Source: Bacillota bacterium (GTDB lineage: Bacteria; Bacillota; Clostridia; Christensenellales; Aristaeellaceae). Taken from it: a stretch of 64,000 bases of DNA. The notes below the pieces were generated by a model. That model ran no database searches. It worked only from the letters and a program-made list of their open reading frames with translations, and had not been told where the DNA came from. Location: assembly GCA_023421395.1 (NCBI GenBank), contig JAEZTL010000055.1, positions 1 to 64,000 on the forward strand, read 5' to 3'. The position numbers and the translations under genes are program-made. Below are positions 33,290 to 42,133 of the stretch, in pieces; position 1 is the stretch's first letter, and each line of letters begins with the position of its first letter.

Positions 33290-35416
33290 TTATTCCACTC
33301 CTCTGAAGAAATGTCCGGTGGTGGTCTTCATCGCGTCCACCATGCCCCAGAAGGCCAGCGCCTTTACGTCTTTGCCGTCCAGCGCCGCGCGGTGCAGCCG
33401 CACCACCGCCTCCGAAAGGCCGCCCTCATCGGTAAGCCGAACGCGCCACCGGGCCGCGTCCGGAAGTTTTCCCGGGTTTCGCAAAAGCATCAGCGGGACA
33501 CTGTTCGCCAGCTCCACAATGCAGCCCGAACCGGTTTTGAGCCGGTAAAGCGGGAAACGCGCGCCCGTCCTGTCGACGAAAGCGTGGGCGGAAAGGCCTG
33601 ATTCCGGTTTTTCGTCGCACAGGCGGCAGTCCTCGTGCCGCCCGCCCAGTTTCGCGCGGAGCGGGCAATGCCTTAGGCGCATCAGCGGCAGCCGACCATA
33701 GACGAAAAGCTCCTTCTCCCCGCCCATCCGGGCGATCTGCGGCGACGTCAGTTCTACTGAAGGCGCGTAGGGCAAACCGAAGAATGCCGCCGAGCGGCTG
33801 TTCATCAGGTTCATCGGCGCGTCGAGCCGGATTGGGACGGACCAGCCCAGCGCAAGGTGCGCGGGGTTTGAAAGAAGCGCTCCGGCAACGTTGGGATTTC
33901 CGCAGGCCCATCGGTGGAGCCCGTCCAGGTCTTCCCCGTTCAGCGTGGGCGGCAGAAGCAGCGTAAAGGGCGATTCCGGCGCCCTCCGAAGGCCCTCCGG
34001 TGTCACATCCGCGGGTTCGAAGATGATCTCGTCCGCGCCCCAGGCGCGTACCTTTTCCAGGGTTTCACGGTTCCCAGCCACCACCGCGAGAAGAGGCTTT
34101 CCCGCTCTGACCGGCAGAATGCCTGCCTTAGGCAGCGGCAGCGCCTCCGGCGCGCAGCCCCGCCTCGCTTCGATGCGCATGCGCCCAAGCGCCTCCAGCG
34201 CGCGCCGGCGCAGGTCGTTGGCCTGAGACACGGGTACGAAAGCGTTCCGGGAGAGGGTAACGGCGGCCGATCGGAACACATAGGGCGTACCGCCGGTCTT
34301 TTGGACCTGCTCCGCCAGCCGGGCTTCGTCCGCCGGATGGGATTGGGCGATCGCCACGGTTTTTCCTTGGGCGGATACCTCATTTTCTCCATCGGAAACC
34401 CAGAGCGTAAGGGGCGCCCCGGCTGAAGCCGTAAGGCGCGCATCCAGCCCAATGGGCCTTGACGCTCTTTCAAGCCCGGCGCGGCCCTCCACATGCTTTT
34501 GGGTCTCGTCCTCCATCAGCGAATGGTCATAGAGCCCCGGCCCGTAACCGGCGGTGTAGCCCCGGTTGAAAACCCGCGTCAAATCCTCCGGCCCGGACGC
34601 CTCACCCGCCGCCAGCGCGTCCAGCGCGCGCCGGTAGGCGGCCGTCACCGTAGCCACGTATTCCGGCCCCTTGAGCCGGCCTTCGATCTTGAGACTCGCA
34701 ACGCCGGCGGAGAGAAGCCTGGAGAGGTTCTCCAACTGATTCAGATCCCGGGTGGAGAGCAGCGCGCCCCGTGCGCGGACGATCGGTCCCGTCAGCGCAT
34801 ACGGCAGCCGGCAGGGCTGCGCGCACAGTCCGCGGTTGCCGCTCCGGCCGCCGATGACGCTGGACAGAAGGCACTGCCCGGAACAGGCGACGCACAGCGC
34901 GCCGTGGACAAAGACCTCCAGCGAAACGCCGCGTCCCGCGCAGTCTTCGATCTCCGAAAACGCCATTTCACGGGCCAGCACCACCCGTGAAAAGCCGTGT
35001 TCTTTCAAAAAATCCACGCCCTGGCGGTTATGGATCGCCATTTGCGTAGAAGCGTGCAGCATAAGATCCGGCAGCATCGCGCGGAGCGCCGCCGCCACGC
35101 CGAAATCCTGTACGATCGCCGCGTCGGCTCCGGCACGGGCGATCTGGCCCGCCAGATCTTCCAGCAGCGGGAACTCCTCGTCCCGGATCAGCGTGTTGAC
35201 CGTCACATACAGGCGGCGATCCCGCTCGTGGCAGTAGTCCGCTGCGCGCAGAAGGTCCTCCGCGTCGAAATTTCCGGCGTTTTTCCGGGCGGAAAGCAGC
35301 TTTCCGCCCAGATACACCGCGTCCGCCCCCGCCTCGACGGCGGCGATCAGCGCTTCCATGTCACCCGCGGGAGCCAGAAGCTCCGCACCGGGCGCGAAAA
35401 GTGTTTCTTGCGTCAT
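33290..35416 (-). CDS. Peptidase U32-family protein (RlhA-like)
   Basis: The 708-residue protein starts AELLAPAGDMEALIAAVEAG and has the U32 signature region VFVHGALCVACSGQCLLSS, followed by GNRGLCAQPCRLPY whose cysteines are conserved. The C-terminal half (about 370-700) carries the extra domain of long U32 proteins. Despite the name, close relatives such as E. coli RlhA (YdcP) are needed for 5-hydroxycytidine in 23S rRNA rather than protein cleavage, so an RNA-modification role is likely by family. The ribosome site before ATG 35416 is weak. It follows zapA and precedes mutS2. Confidence 0.9.
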   Translation of the reverse strand: MTQETLFAPGAELLAPAGDMEALIAAVEAGADAVYLGGKLLSARKNAGNFDAEDLLRAADYCHERDRRLYVTVNTLIRDEEFPLLEDLAGQIARAGADAAIVQDFGVAAALRAMLPDLMLHASTQMAIHNRQGVDFLKEHGFSRVVLAREMAFSEIEDCAGRGVSLEVFVHGALCVACSGQCLLSSVIGGRSGNRGLCAQPCRLPYALTGPIVRARGALLSTRDLNQLENLSRLLSAGVASLKIEGRLKGPEYVATVTAAYRRALDALAAGEASGPEDLTRVFNRGYTAGYGPGLYDHSLMEDETQKHVEGRAGLERASRPIGLDARLTASAGAPLTLWVSDGENEVSAQGKTVAIAQSHPADEARLAEQVQKTGGTPYVFRSAAVTLSRNAFVPVSQANDLRRRALEALGRMRIEARRGCAPEALPLPKAGILPVRAGKPLLAVVAGNRETLEKVRAWGADEIIFEPADVTPEGLRRAPESPFTLLLPPTLNGEDLDGLHRWACGNPNVAGALLSNPAHLALGWSVPIRLDAPMNLMNSRSAAFFGLPYAPSVELTSPQIARMGGEKELFVYGRLPLMRLRHCPLRAKLGGRHEDCRLCDEKPESGLSAHAFVDRTGARFPLYRLKTGSGCIVELANSVPLMLLRNPGKLPDAARWRVRLTDEGGLSEAVVRLHRAALDGKDVKALAFWGMVDAMKTTTGHFFRGVE

Positions 35417-35431
35417 GATGCTCGCTTTGAC

Positions 35432-35725
35432 TCAGCCTTCCGAGCGATTTTCCAGCTTTTCCCGAAGCGCAGCGTTCTCTGTGCGCAGTTCGCCGATCTC
35501 CCTGCGCAGGCGGTTGATCTCGTCGTGCGCCTTGAGCATATCGTCGGTCACGTTGAGCGCCGTCAGAACCGCCAGCTGTTGCGGCGGAATCCGCATGGCC
35601 AGCGCCAGTTCGGTCATCTTGCGGTCCACATAGTGGGCCACGCGCTGCACGTGGGCTTCGCTGTCGTAGCTGGTCATGGCGTAATCCTTGCCCGCGATTC
35701 GGACCGTCGTCCGGATTTTTTCCAT
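35432..35725 (-). CDS. zapA: Cell division protein ZapA
   Basis: This 97-residue ZapA has the N-terminal globular part KIRTTVRIAGKDYAMTSYDS and VQRVAHYVDRKMTELALAM, then a C-terminal coiled coil (about 55-95, INRLRREIGELRTENAALRE). ZapA binds FtsZ and bundles filaments at the division ring. The length is typical for Gram-positive members. GAGGTGG lies before the ATG, and an extended -10 at 35757-35765 heads the zapA-U32-mutS2 unit. Confidence 0.93.
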   Translation of the reverse strand: MEKIRTTVRIAGKDYAMTSYDSEAHVQRVAHYVDRKMTELALAMRIPPQQLAVLTALNVTDDMLKAHDEINRLRREIGELRTENAALREKLENRSEG

Positions 35726-35756
35726 GTTCCCACCTCGCTATAACGATCCAGAATAC

Positions 35757-35765
35757 ATTATAACA
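35757..35765 (-). promoter_or_regulatory. Extended -10 promoter of zapA
   Basis: The minus strand reads TGTTATAAT about 30 bases upstream of the zapA start. Confidence 0.6.
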
Positions 35766-36246
35766 TGGCCGAAAAGCGGGCGCAAGGAAAACGGAGGCAA
35801 ACCAGGCCTGCGCAGCGCCATGGCCACAAAAAGTAACGTTGACTTGCTCTCGAGAAAGCCGTGCGCTCTGTTGCTTGTGGAAACGTCATAGGACGGCGTA
35901 TGGCTTCGCGCGGTGAGTCCGGAGCTGCAGGGCACCTCCCGGATGGTCTCTTCGCACCGGTTTTGCAAAAGGATCGCCGGTTGCTCCAGTTCGAGGCGCG
36001 CGCAGGCTTAGGCCTTTTTCAGCGCCCGCCTGACGTCTTCCCGGGTGTGATTCCCCCATTCGTTCAGCCGCGGGCAGATCAGATCGTCGGACGATAATTC
36101 GAATGGACCGGCGGCACCTGTTTCCCGCGGAACGTCGCCCGCTGCGCGCTGATGCTCCATTGCGGCGCTTGCCCCCTTCCCCGACGTGCGCCGCGCGCTG
36201 ACGGAACAATACCCTATACAAATCGCTATTTCTCAATTGATACATA
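35766..36246. other. Long intergenic region between zapA and the FMN-binding gene
   Basis: About 480 bases with no established gene. It holds only the possible 50-residue ORF on the minus strand (36008-36160). No terminator, tRNA or riboswitch pattern was recognised. The last 60 bases are distinctly A/T-rich and lead into the promoter at 36247. Confidence 0.4.
36008..36160 (-). CDS. Possible 50-residue small protein
   Basis: A 51-codon frame starts at ATG 36160 behind an AAGGGGG-like ribosome site and reads ELSSDDLICPRLNEWGN then REDVRRALKKA at its end. The C-terminus looks like a real amphipathic helix rather than random frame sequence, and the residue mix is more protein-like than the alternative frames here. 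It matches no family I recognise. It could equally be a leftover of a longer lost gene, as the 600-base gap around it holds nothing else. Confidence 0.25.
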   Translation of the reverse strand: MEHQRAAGDVPRETGAAGPFELSSDDLICPRLNEWGNHTREDVRRALKKA

Positions 36247-36275
36247 TTGACTTATAGCTTTGCATGCTGCATAAT
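36247..36275 (+). promoter_or_regulatory. Sigma-A promoter of the FMN-binding protein gene
   Basis: TTGACT, a 17-base spacer and CATAAT lie about 83 bases before the start codon, leaving a 75-base leader. Confidence 0.6.
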
Positions 36276-36357
36276 TTCTTTGGGGGATACCCATGCGGCG
36301 CGCCGTAAGGCTGTCGCCGTGAGAAACAAGGGAGATGAAGTATTGGGAGGGCTGATC

Positions 36358-38010
36358 ATGAAGCGGTGGGTTTCCGTACTGGTTGCGTTTCTTTTGGTGA
36401 TGGGCACCGTAGCGCAGGCTGAGGTGTTGACAGGCACGGCTGACGGTTTCGGCGGTGAAGTGAAGGTGGCCGTGACGGTGGAGGACGGCAAGATCGTCTC
36501 CGTCGAAGCCACGGGTGAAAAGGAAACCGAGGGCATCGGCAGCGTGGCGCTTGCTGAACTGCCCGCGAAGATCGTGGAGGCGGGTGGAGTCGACGTGGAC
36601 GGCGTCTCCGGCGCGACCTACACCAGCAAGGCGGTTCTCTCCGCCGTGGCCAGCGCGCTCGGCCAGGAAGCCGGGATGCAGGCTGACGCCGCACCCGAGA
36701 CCATCGCTGCGGCTGACGCCTACATGGGCCTCGGTGTGGTTTCGAGCGGCCGCATCGGCCCGGGCAAGGACGATAAGGACGTGCAGGTTTACTCCTTCAA
36801 TGAAGTGTATGCCGGCGCGATTTTTGATGCGGACGGCAAAATCCTGTATTTGAACGTAGACCAGTTGGAAGTCGCCACCCCCAACTATGACGGCGAATCC
36901 ATGCCCCATCTGAGCGGTCTGCCGGGTCAGCCCGGTTACAACATGGATGCCAACCACGATGAAAAGGTGGACGGCGTGTCCGAAAATACCGAGGACAGCT
37001 TCCTGGCGGAGATCGCCGCCTGGACGACCAAGCGCGAGCGCGGCGAGGGCTACAAGCTGAACACCACCACCTGGCAGAACGAGATGGACGCCTTCCAGAA
37101 GATTTTCACCGGCATGACGGTGGACGAAGTGGATGCCTGGTTCGCCAAGTACACCTCCGACGTCAACGGCCGCCCGCTGAAGGCGGATTCCTCGAACGAG
37201 CAGGACGCGGCCAAGTATGGCGCCCTCTCCGATTCGGATAAGGCGTATCTTGCCGATGTCACCAGCTCCGCCACCATGAGCCTCAAGGACGGTCACGGCG
37301 ACATCCTCTCCGCCATCCGCAAGGCGTATGAGAACCGCGTCCCGCTGGCCAAGATCAGCGCTGCGGGCATCGGTCTGGGCACCGCCCACAACGGCCGCCT
37401 CGGCCCGGGCAAGGACGACAAGGAAATCCCCGTCTATTCCTTTAACGATGTGATCGCGCTGACGCTGTTTGACGCCGAAGGCCGTATCGCCGCCATCCAC
37501 GTGGATCAGGTGGAGGTTGCCACCCCCAACTACGACGGCGAATCCATGCCCCACTTCAGCGGCTACCCGGGCCAGGGCGGTTACAACACCGACGCTGACC
37601 ACGACGAAAAGGTCGAAGGCGTCGTGGATGTGACCGACGAAACCTTCCTCAGCGATGTGGCCGCCTGGAAGACCAAGCGTGAGCGCGGCGAGGGCTACAA
37701 GCTGAACACCACGACTTGGCAGAACGAGATGGACGCCTTCCAGAAGGTGTTTGTCGGCATGACGGTGGACGAAGTGGATGCCTGGTTCGCCAAGTACACC
37801 TCCGACGTCAATGGCCGCCCGCTGAAGGCGGATTCCTCGAACGAGCAGGACGTGGCCAAGTATGGCGCCCTCTCCGATTCGGATAAGGCGTATCTTGCCG
37901 ATGTCACCAGCTCCGCCACCATGAGCCTCAAGGACGCCCATGGCGACATTCTGGCCGCCATCCGCAAGAGCCTCGAGCATCAGGTGGCGGTGGATCTGAC
38001 GGTCGGCTAA
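36358..38010 (+). CDS. Secreted FMN-binding-domain protein with tandem duplicated domains
   Basis: The 550-residue protein has a signal peptide (KRWVSVLVAFLLVMGTVAQA, cleavage near 21). An FMN-bind domain follows (about 23-105) with VSGATYTS, the site where the FMN transferase ApbE attaches flavin to Thr. Two copies of a roughly 215-residue domain follow (about 121-330 and 336-545), each starting GRxGPGKDDK and containing NTTTWQNEMDAFQK. The copies are nearly identical over long stretches, also at the DNA level, 645 bases apart. GGAGG precedes ATG 36358. Flavinylated proteins of this kind act in extracellular electron transfer; the role of the repeat domain is unknown to me. It is a single-gene unit with promoter and terminator. 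Confidence 0.87.
   Translation: MKRWVSVLVAFLLVMGTVAQAEVLTGTADGFGGEVKVAVTVEDGKIVSVEATGEKETEGIGSVALAELPAKIVEAGGVDVDGVSGATYTSKAVLSAVASALGQEAGMQADAAPETIAAADAYMGLGVVSSGRIGPGKDDKDVQVYSFNEVYAGAIFDADGKILYLNVDQLEVATPNYDGESMPHLSGLPGQPGYNMDANHDEKVDGVSENTEDSFLAEIAAWTTKRERGEGYKLNTTTWQNEMDAFQKIFTGMTVDEVDAWFAKYTSDVNGRPLKADSSNEQDAAKYGALSDSDKAYLADVTSSATMSLKDGHGDILSAIRKAYENRVPLAKISAAGIGLGTAHNGRLGPGKDDKEIPVYSFNDVIALTLFDAEGRIAAIHVDQVEVATPNYDGESMPHFSGYPGQGGYNTDADHDEKVEGVVDVTDETFLSDVAAWKTKRERGEGYKLNTTTWQNEMDAFQKVFVGMTVDEVDAWFAKYTSDVNGRPLKADSSNEQDVAKYGALSDSDKAYLADVTSSATMSLKDAHGDILAAIRKSLEHQVAVDLTVG
36718..37980 (+). repeat. Tandem intragenic repeat, unit 645 bases
   Basis: Unit 1 starts near 36718 and unit 2 near 37363. 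The latter half of each unit, for example 37114-37280 and 37759-37925, is almost identical base for base, while the first half has diverged more. This points to recent duplication or gene conversion inside the FMN-binding gene. Confidence 0.85.
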
Positions 38011-38027
38011 AGCCGCATCCGCGCACG

Positions 38028-38060
38028 AAAAATCCCGGCGAATTTCGCCGGGATTTTTGC
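38028..38060. terminator. Bidirectional terminator between the FMN-binding gene and carB-dapF
   Basis: AAATCCCGGCG pairs with CGCCGGGATTT across AATTT, with A-rich 5' and T-rich 3' flanks that serve both converging genes. Confidence 0.85.
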
Positions 38061-38077
38061 TTATCATGGGCGCCGGA

Positions 38078-41000
38078 TCACACCTCGATGATACCCTCGA
38101 AGTCCCGCTGGGCGTCGCCGGTCATCTTGAGGCCGTTTTCTGTCAGGTGGATGATGATCTGTCCACCCGGCAGGTTGATCTGGATGTCCCGGTTTCTGGG
38201 CGAGAAGCCCAGGCGCACCGCGGCGGCGGCCGTCGCACAGGCGGCGGTGCCGCAGGAACGGGTCTCGCCGATGCCCCGCTCCCACACCCGGAGCCGGATC
38301 TGCGTGGCGCTGCGCATCTGCGCGAAGGAGATGTTCGCGCGCTTCGGAAAGATGGGCGCTCGCTCCAGGATCGGGCCGTACTTTGCCACGTCCACCGCAT
38401 CCACATCGTCCACAAAGATTACGCAATGCGGATTGCCCATCGAAAGACAGGTGATCCTGAAAGAAGCGCCGCCAATCGCGTATGGTGTATCCACCACTTC
38501 CCCGGCCTTTGCCGCCTCCGGGGTGACGTTCAGCATCGGTACGGCCTCGGAACGGAAGTCCGGAAGGCCCATCGATACCTCCACCGAATAGACCTCGCCG
38601 TCCCGGACGTAGAGCCGGAGAGACTTCACGCCCGCGCCGCTTAAAATGCGCATCCGTTCGTTGCGGACGCGGCCGCTCTCGTAAAGGTATTTCGCCACGC
38701 AGCGCATCGCGTTGCCGCTGACCTCGCCCTGAGAACCGTCGGCGTTGTACATACGCATGGAGGCGTCGGCGATGTCCGTAGGCTCGATCAGGACAAGCCC
38801 GTCTCCGCCGATGGATTTTCTGCGGCTGGACAGCAGTACGCTGAGGGATTCCGGACTTTCGATGGCCTGATCGAAGCAGTCAAAGTAGATGTAGTCGTTA
38901 TCGCCGGTGCGCATTTTCACAAATTTCAGCTTCCTGCGCCGCGTGGGGAGCCTGGCGATATCCAGGAGTTCCACGTTCTTTTGTGAATAATCGCCCGCGA
39001 TGGCGCGCACCAGCGCGGCGGCGGTGTCCTGGCTCGTCAGGCACGCGATGGACCGCTCGACGGCGCGGCGGCGGAGCTGAACGCTGTCTCGCTGCGGCAG
39101 AAGGCCCTTGGAGGACGTGGAGATCAGGTATTGCAGCTTTCCGCTGTCCATCAGTTCCCAGATGTCCTGATGTCCCTCGTGCAGTTTGCCGACGGCATGG
39201 GCCTCGATGCCCGCCCGGGCCAGCGCGTCATAGGTTCCCTGCGTGGCATAGAGCGTAAAGCCCAGTTCCCGGAACTGCCGGGCAATGGGGACGACCTCCG
39301 CCTTGTCCCGGTCGCGCACGGTGATCAGCACGCCGCCCTTCGTGGCCATTTTATAGCCCGCGGCCAGAAGGCCCTTATAGATGGCCTCCTCCATCACGCG
39401 GCCGATACCCAGCACCTCGCCGGTGGACTTCATCTCCGGCCCTAGGTGGGTATCCACATCCGCCAGTTTCTCAAAGGAGAACACGGGTACCTTGACGGCG
39501 GAGAAGACGGATTGGCGGTACAGACCCGTGCCATACCCCATATCCCGGAGCTTTTCACCCAGCATGGCCCGGGTAGCGATGTCCACCACCGGCAGGCCCG
39601 TCACCTTGCTGATGTAGGGAATCGTGCGGGATGCGCGGGGATTGGCCTCGATCACATAGACCTCGTTTTCGTAAATCACGTACTGGATGTTGATGAGACC
39701 GCGGGTGGAAAGCGCCAGCGCCAGCGTCCGGGTGCAGTCGATCAGCCGTTGGGTAACCGGGCCGGTCAGGTTCCAGGCCGGGTAGACGGCGATGGAATCG
39801 CCGGAGTGCACGCCCGCCCGCTCCACGTGCTCCATGATGCCGGGGATCAGGATGTCCTCGCCGTCGCACACGGCGTCGACCTCCACCTCGGTGCCCATCA
39901 GGTACTTGTCGATGAGAATCGGGCTGTCGATGCCGCCGGCGAGGATGATGTCCATATAGCGGACGATCTCCTCCGGCTCAAAGGCAATGATCATGTTCTG
40001 CCCGCCCAGCACGTAGCTGGGGCGCACCAGCACCGGATAGCCTAGCCGCTCCGCCGCGGCCAGCGCTTCATCCAGCGTGAAAACCCCGGTGCCCTCGGGC
40101 CGCTTGATGTGAAGCGCGTTCATCACCTCATCAAACCGTTCGCGGTTTTCGGCGGCGTCGATGGCGTCGGCGGAGGTGCCCAGAATGTGCACGCCCATGG
40201 CGCTGAGACTCTTCGTCAGCTTGATGGCCGTCTGCCCACCGAAGGCCACCACCACGCCGTAGGGCTTTTCGGTTTCGATCACACCCGCCACATCCTCCGG
40301 GGTCAGAGGTTCAAAATACAACCGGTCGGCTGTGTCAAAATCGGTGGACACGGTCTCCGGATTGTTGTTGACCATCGCGACCTCGTAGCCCTGCTGCTTC
40401 AGCGTCCACACGCAATGTACCGAGGCATAATCGAACTCGATACCCTGGCCGATGCGGATGGGGCCGGAGCCAAACACGATGACCCGCTTCTTGCCGGAGG
40501 CCTTCTTCGCAATGAACTCCGACGCCTCATTCTCCGCGTCATGGGACGCGTAGAAGTAGGGTGTCTCGGCTTCGAATTCCGCGGCACAGGTGTCCACCAT
40601 CTTGTAGCCGATTTTCGCGGAGCGCTGTACCTTTCGCCCGCTGATGCGCTCAATGGCCCTGTCCGGGAATCCGGCGCGCTTGGCCTCCATGTACAATTCG
40701 TCACCAAAGCCGTCCGCCAGCGTGGCCTCGATGTCCCAAAGCCTCTTCAGCTTTGCCAGGAACCACTCGTCCACCAGCGTGATTTCGTGCAGCTTCTCCA
40801 CGGAAATGCCGCGAACAAGGGCCTCGTAGAGAAGAAACAGCCGCTCGTCCGTAGCCTGGCCGACGGTGGCGAGAATTTCCGCTTCGGAAAGGTGCTTGAA
40901 CTTCGCGCTCCGGGGGGTATCCATCGAAATTTCAGCGCCGCGAATGGCCTTCATCAGAGCTTCCTCGAAGGTCTGCGCGATGGCCATGACTTCGCCGGTG

Positions 41001-42133
41001 GCCTTCATCTGCGTACCCAGCGTGCGGCGGCCGTAGACGAACTTGTCAAAGGGCCATTTGGGGAACTTGACCACCACGTAGTCGAGCGCGGGCTCAAAAA
41101 ACGCGCTGGTCTTCTGCGTGACGGCGTTTTTGATCTCTCCCAGCCGGAGCCCCACGGCGATCTGCGCGGCGACCTTGGCGATCGGATAGCCGGTGGCTTT
41201 TGACGCCAGCGCGGAGGACCGTGAGACGCGGGGATTGACCTCGATCACCGCGTATTCGAAGGACTCCGGGTTGAGTGCAAACTGCACGTTGCAGCCGCCC
41301 TCCACCTTCAGCGAATGAATGATGTCAAGGGCTGCCGTGCGCAGCATCTGGTATTCCCGGTCGGCCAGCGTAACCGCGGGCGCGATGACGATGGAATCGC
41401 CGGTATGGACGCCCACGGGGTCCAGGTTCTCCATGGAGCAAACCGCGATGGCGTTGCCGTCCGCGTCCCGGACGACCTCAAACTCAATTTCCTTCCAGCC
41501 CGCGACGCAGCGTTCCACCAGAATCTGCCCGATGGGCGAGGCTTCGATGCCGTTTCGGGCGGTTTCTCGGAGCGCGGCTCTGTCCGGCGCGATGCCGCCG
41601 CCCGAACCGCCCAGTGTGAACGCGGGCCGCACGATAACGGGGTAGCCGATGGTTTCGGCGAAATCCAGCGCGGCGCCGACTTCCGTCACCACGGCGGAGG
41701 CGATGGAAGGCTGCCCGATTGCCTGCATCGTCTCCTTGAAGAGAAGCCTGTCTTCGGCTTTATCGATGGTTTCGAGCCGTGCGCCCAGAAGGCGTACGCC
41801 CTCCTCTTCCAGAAAGCCGTCCCGCGCCAGTTGCATCGAAAGCGTCAGGCCGCTCTGCCCGCCCATGGTGGACAGGAGCCCGTCCGGCTTCTCCTTGCGG
41901 ATGATGCGCTTCAGAACCTCGATGGTCAAGGGTTCGATGTAGATATGGTCGGCGATGGCGGTATCGGTCATGATGGTGGCGGGATTCGGGTTGACCAGGA
42001 TGACGGTAAGCCCCAGTGCCTTCAGCGCGCGACAGGCCTGTGTCCCCGCGTAGTCGAATTCCGCGGCCTGGCCGATCACAATGGGGCCGGAGCCGATCAG
42101 CATTACCCGTTTCAGATCACTTGCCAGCGGCAT
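38078..42133 (-). CDS. carB: Carbamoyl-phosphate synthase large subunit fused to DapF-like epimerase
   Basis: This single 1351-residue frame encodes complete CarB (about 1-1065), with two ATP-grasp halves (GSGPIVIGQAAEFDYAG, GSGPIRIGQGIEFDYAS) and the C-terminal allosteric domain. A DapF-like domain follows directly (about 1070-1351: FVKMRTGDNDYIYFD, MGNPHCVIFVDD, ERGIGETRSCGTAACATA). The second DapF catalytic Cys is Cys1294, but the first is Ser1139 (NADGSQGEVSGNAMRC), and the usual GLGND reads TGDND. No stop or clear ribosome site divides the two; a GTG behind AGGAAG near 38923 could be an internal start. ATG 42133 follows GGAGGAA and overlaps carA by 17 bases. Epimerase activity is uncertain. 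Confidence 0.93.
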   Translation of the reverse strand: MPLASDLKRVMLIGSGPIVIGQAAEFDYAGTQACRALKALGLTVILVNPNPATIMTDTAIADHIYIEPLTIEVLKRIIRKEKPDGLLSTMGGQSGLTLSMQLARDGFLEEEGVRLLGARLETIDKAEDRLLFKETMQAIGQPSIASAVVTEVGAALDFAETIGYPVIVRPAFTLGGSGGGIAPDRAALRETARNGIEASPIGQILVERCVAGWKEIEFEVVRDADGNAIAVCSMENLDPVGVHTGDSIVIAPAVTLADREYQMLRTAALDIIHSLKVEGGCNVQFALNPESFEYAVIEVNPRVSRSSALASKATGYPIAKVAAQIAVGLRLGEIKNAVTQKTSAFFEPALDYVVVKFPKWPFDKFVYGRRTLGTQMKATGEVMAIAQTFEEALMKAIRGAEISMDTPRSAKFKHLSEAEILATVGQATDERLFLLYEALVRGISVEKLHEITLVDEWFLAKLKRLWDIEATLADGFGDELYMEAKRAGFPDRAIERISGRKVQRSAKIGYKMVDTCAAEFEAETPYFYASHDAENEASEFIAKKASGKKRVIVFGSGPIRIGQGIEFDYASVHCVWTLKQQGYEVAMVNNNPETVSTDFDTADRLYFEPLTPEDVAGVIETEKPYGVVVAFGGQTAIKLTKSLSAMGVHILGTSADAIDAAENRERFDEVMNALHIKRPEGTGVFTLDEALAAAERLGYPVLVRPSYVLGGQNMIIAFEPEEIVRYMDIILAGGIDSPILIDKYLMGTEVEVDAVCDGEDILIPGIMEHVERAGVHSGDSIAVYPAWNLTGPVTQRLIDCTRTLALALSTRGLINIQYVIYENEVYVIEANPRASRTIPYISKVTGLPVVDIATRAMLGEKLRDMGYGTGLYRQSVFSAVKVPVFSFEKLADVDTHLGPEMKSTGEVLGIGRVMEEAIYKGLLAAGYKMATKGGVLITVRDRDKAEVVPIARQFRELGFTLYATQGTYDALARAGIEAHAVGKLHEGHQDIWELMDSGKLQYLISTSSKGLLPQRDSVQLRRRAVERSIACLTSQDTAAALVRAIAGDYSQKNVELLDIARLPTRRRKLKFVKMRTGDNDYIYFDCFDQAIESPESLSVLLSSRRKSIGGDGLVLIEPTDIADASMRMYNADGSQGEVSGNAMRCVAKYLYESGRVRNERMRILSGAGVKSLRLYVRDGEVYSVEVSMGLPDFRSEAVPMLNVTPEAAKAGEVVDTPYAIGGASFRITCLSMGNPHCVIFVDDVDAVDVAKYGPILERAPIFPKRANISFAQMRSATQIRLRVWERGIGETRSCGTAACATAAAAVRLGFSPRNRDIQINLPGGQIIIHLTENGLKMTGDAQRDFEGIIEV

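Noticed and set aside
38078..38914. Separate dapF gene
   Set aside because: There is no stop codon between the CarB and DapF parts and no ATG at the DapF N-terminus. An internal GTG behind AGGAAG remains possible and is noted, but the fusion is the simplest reading.
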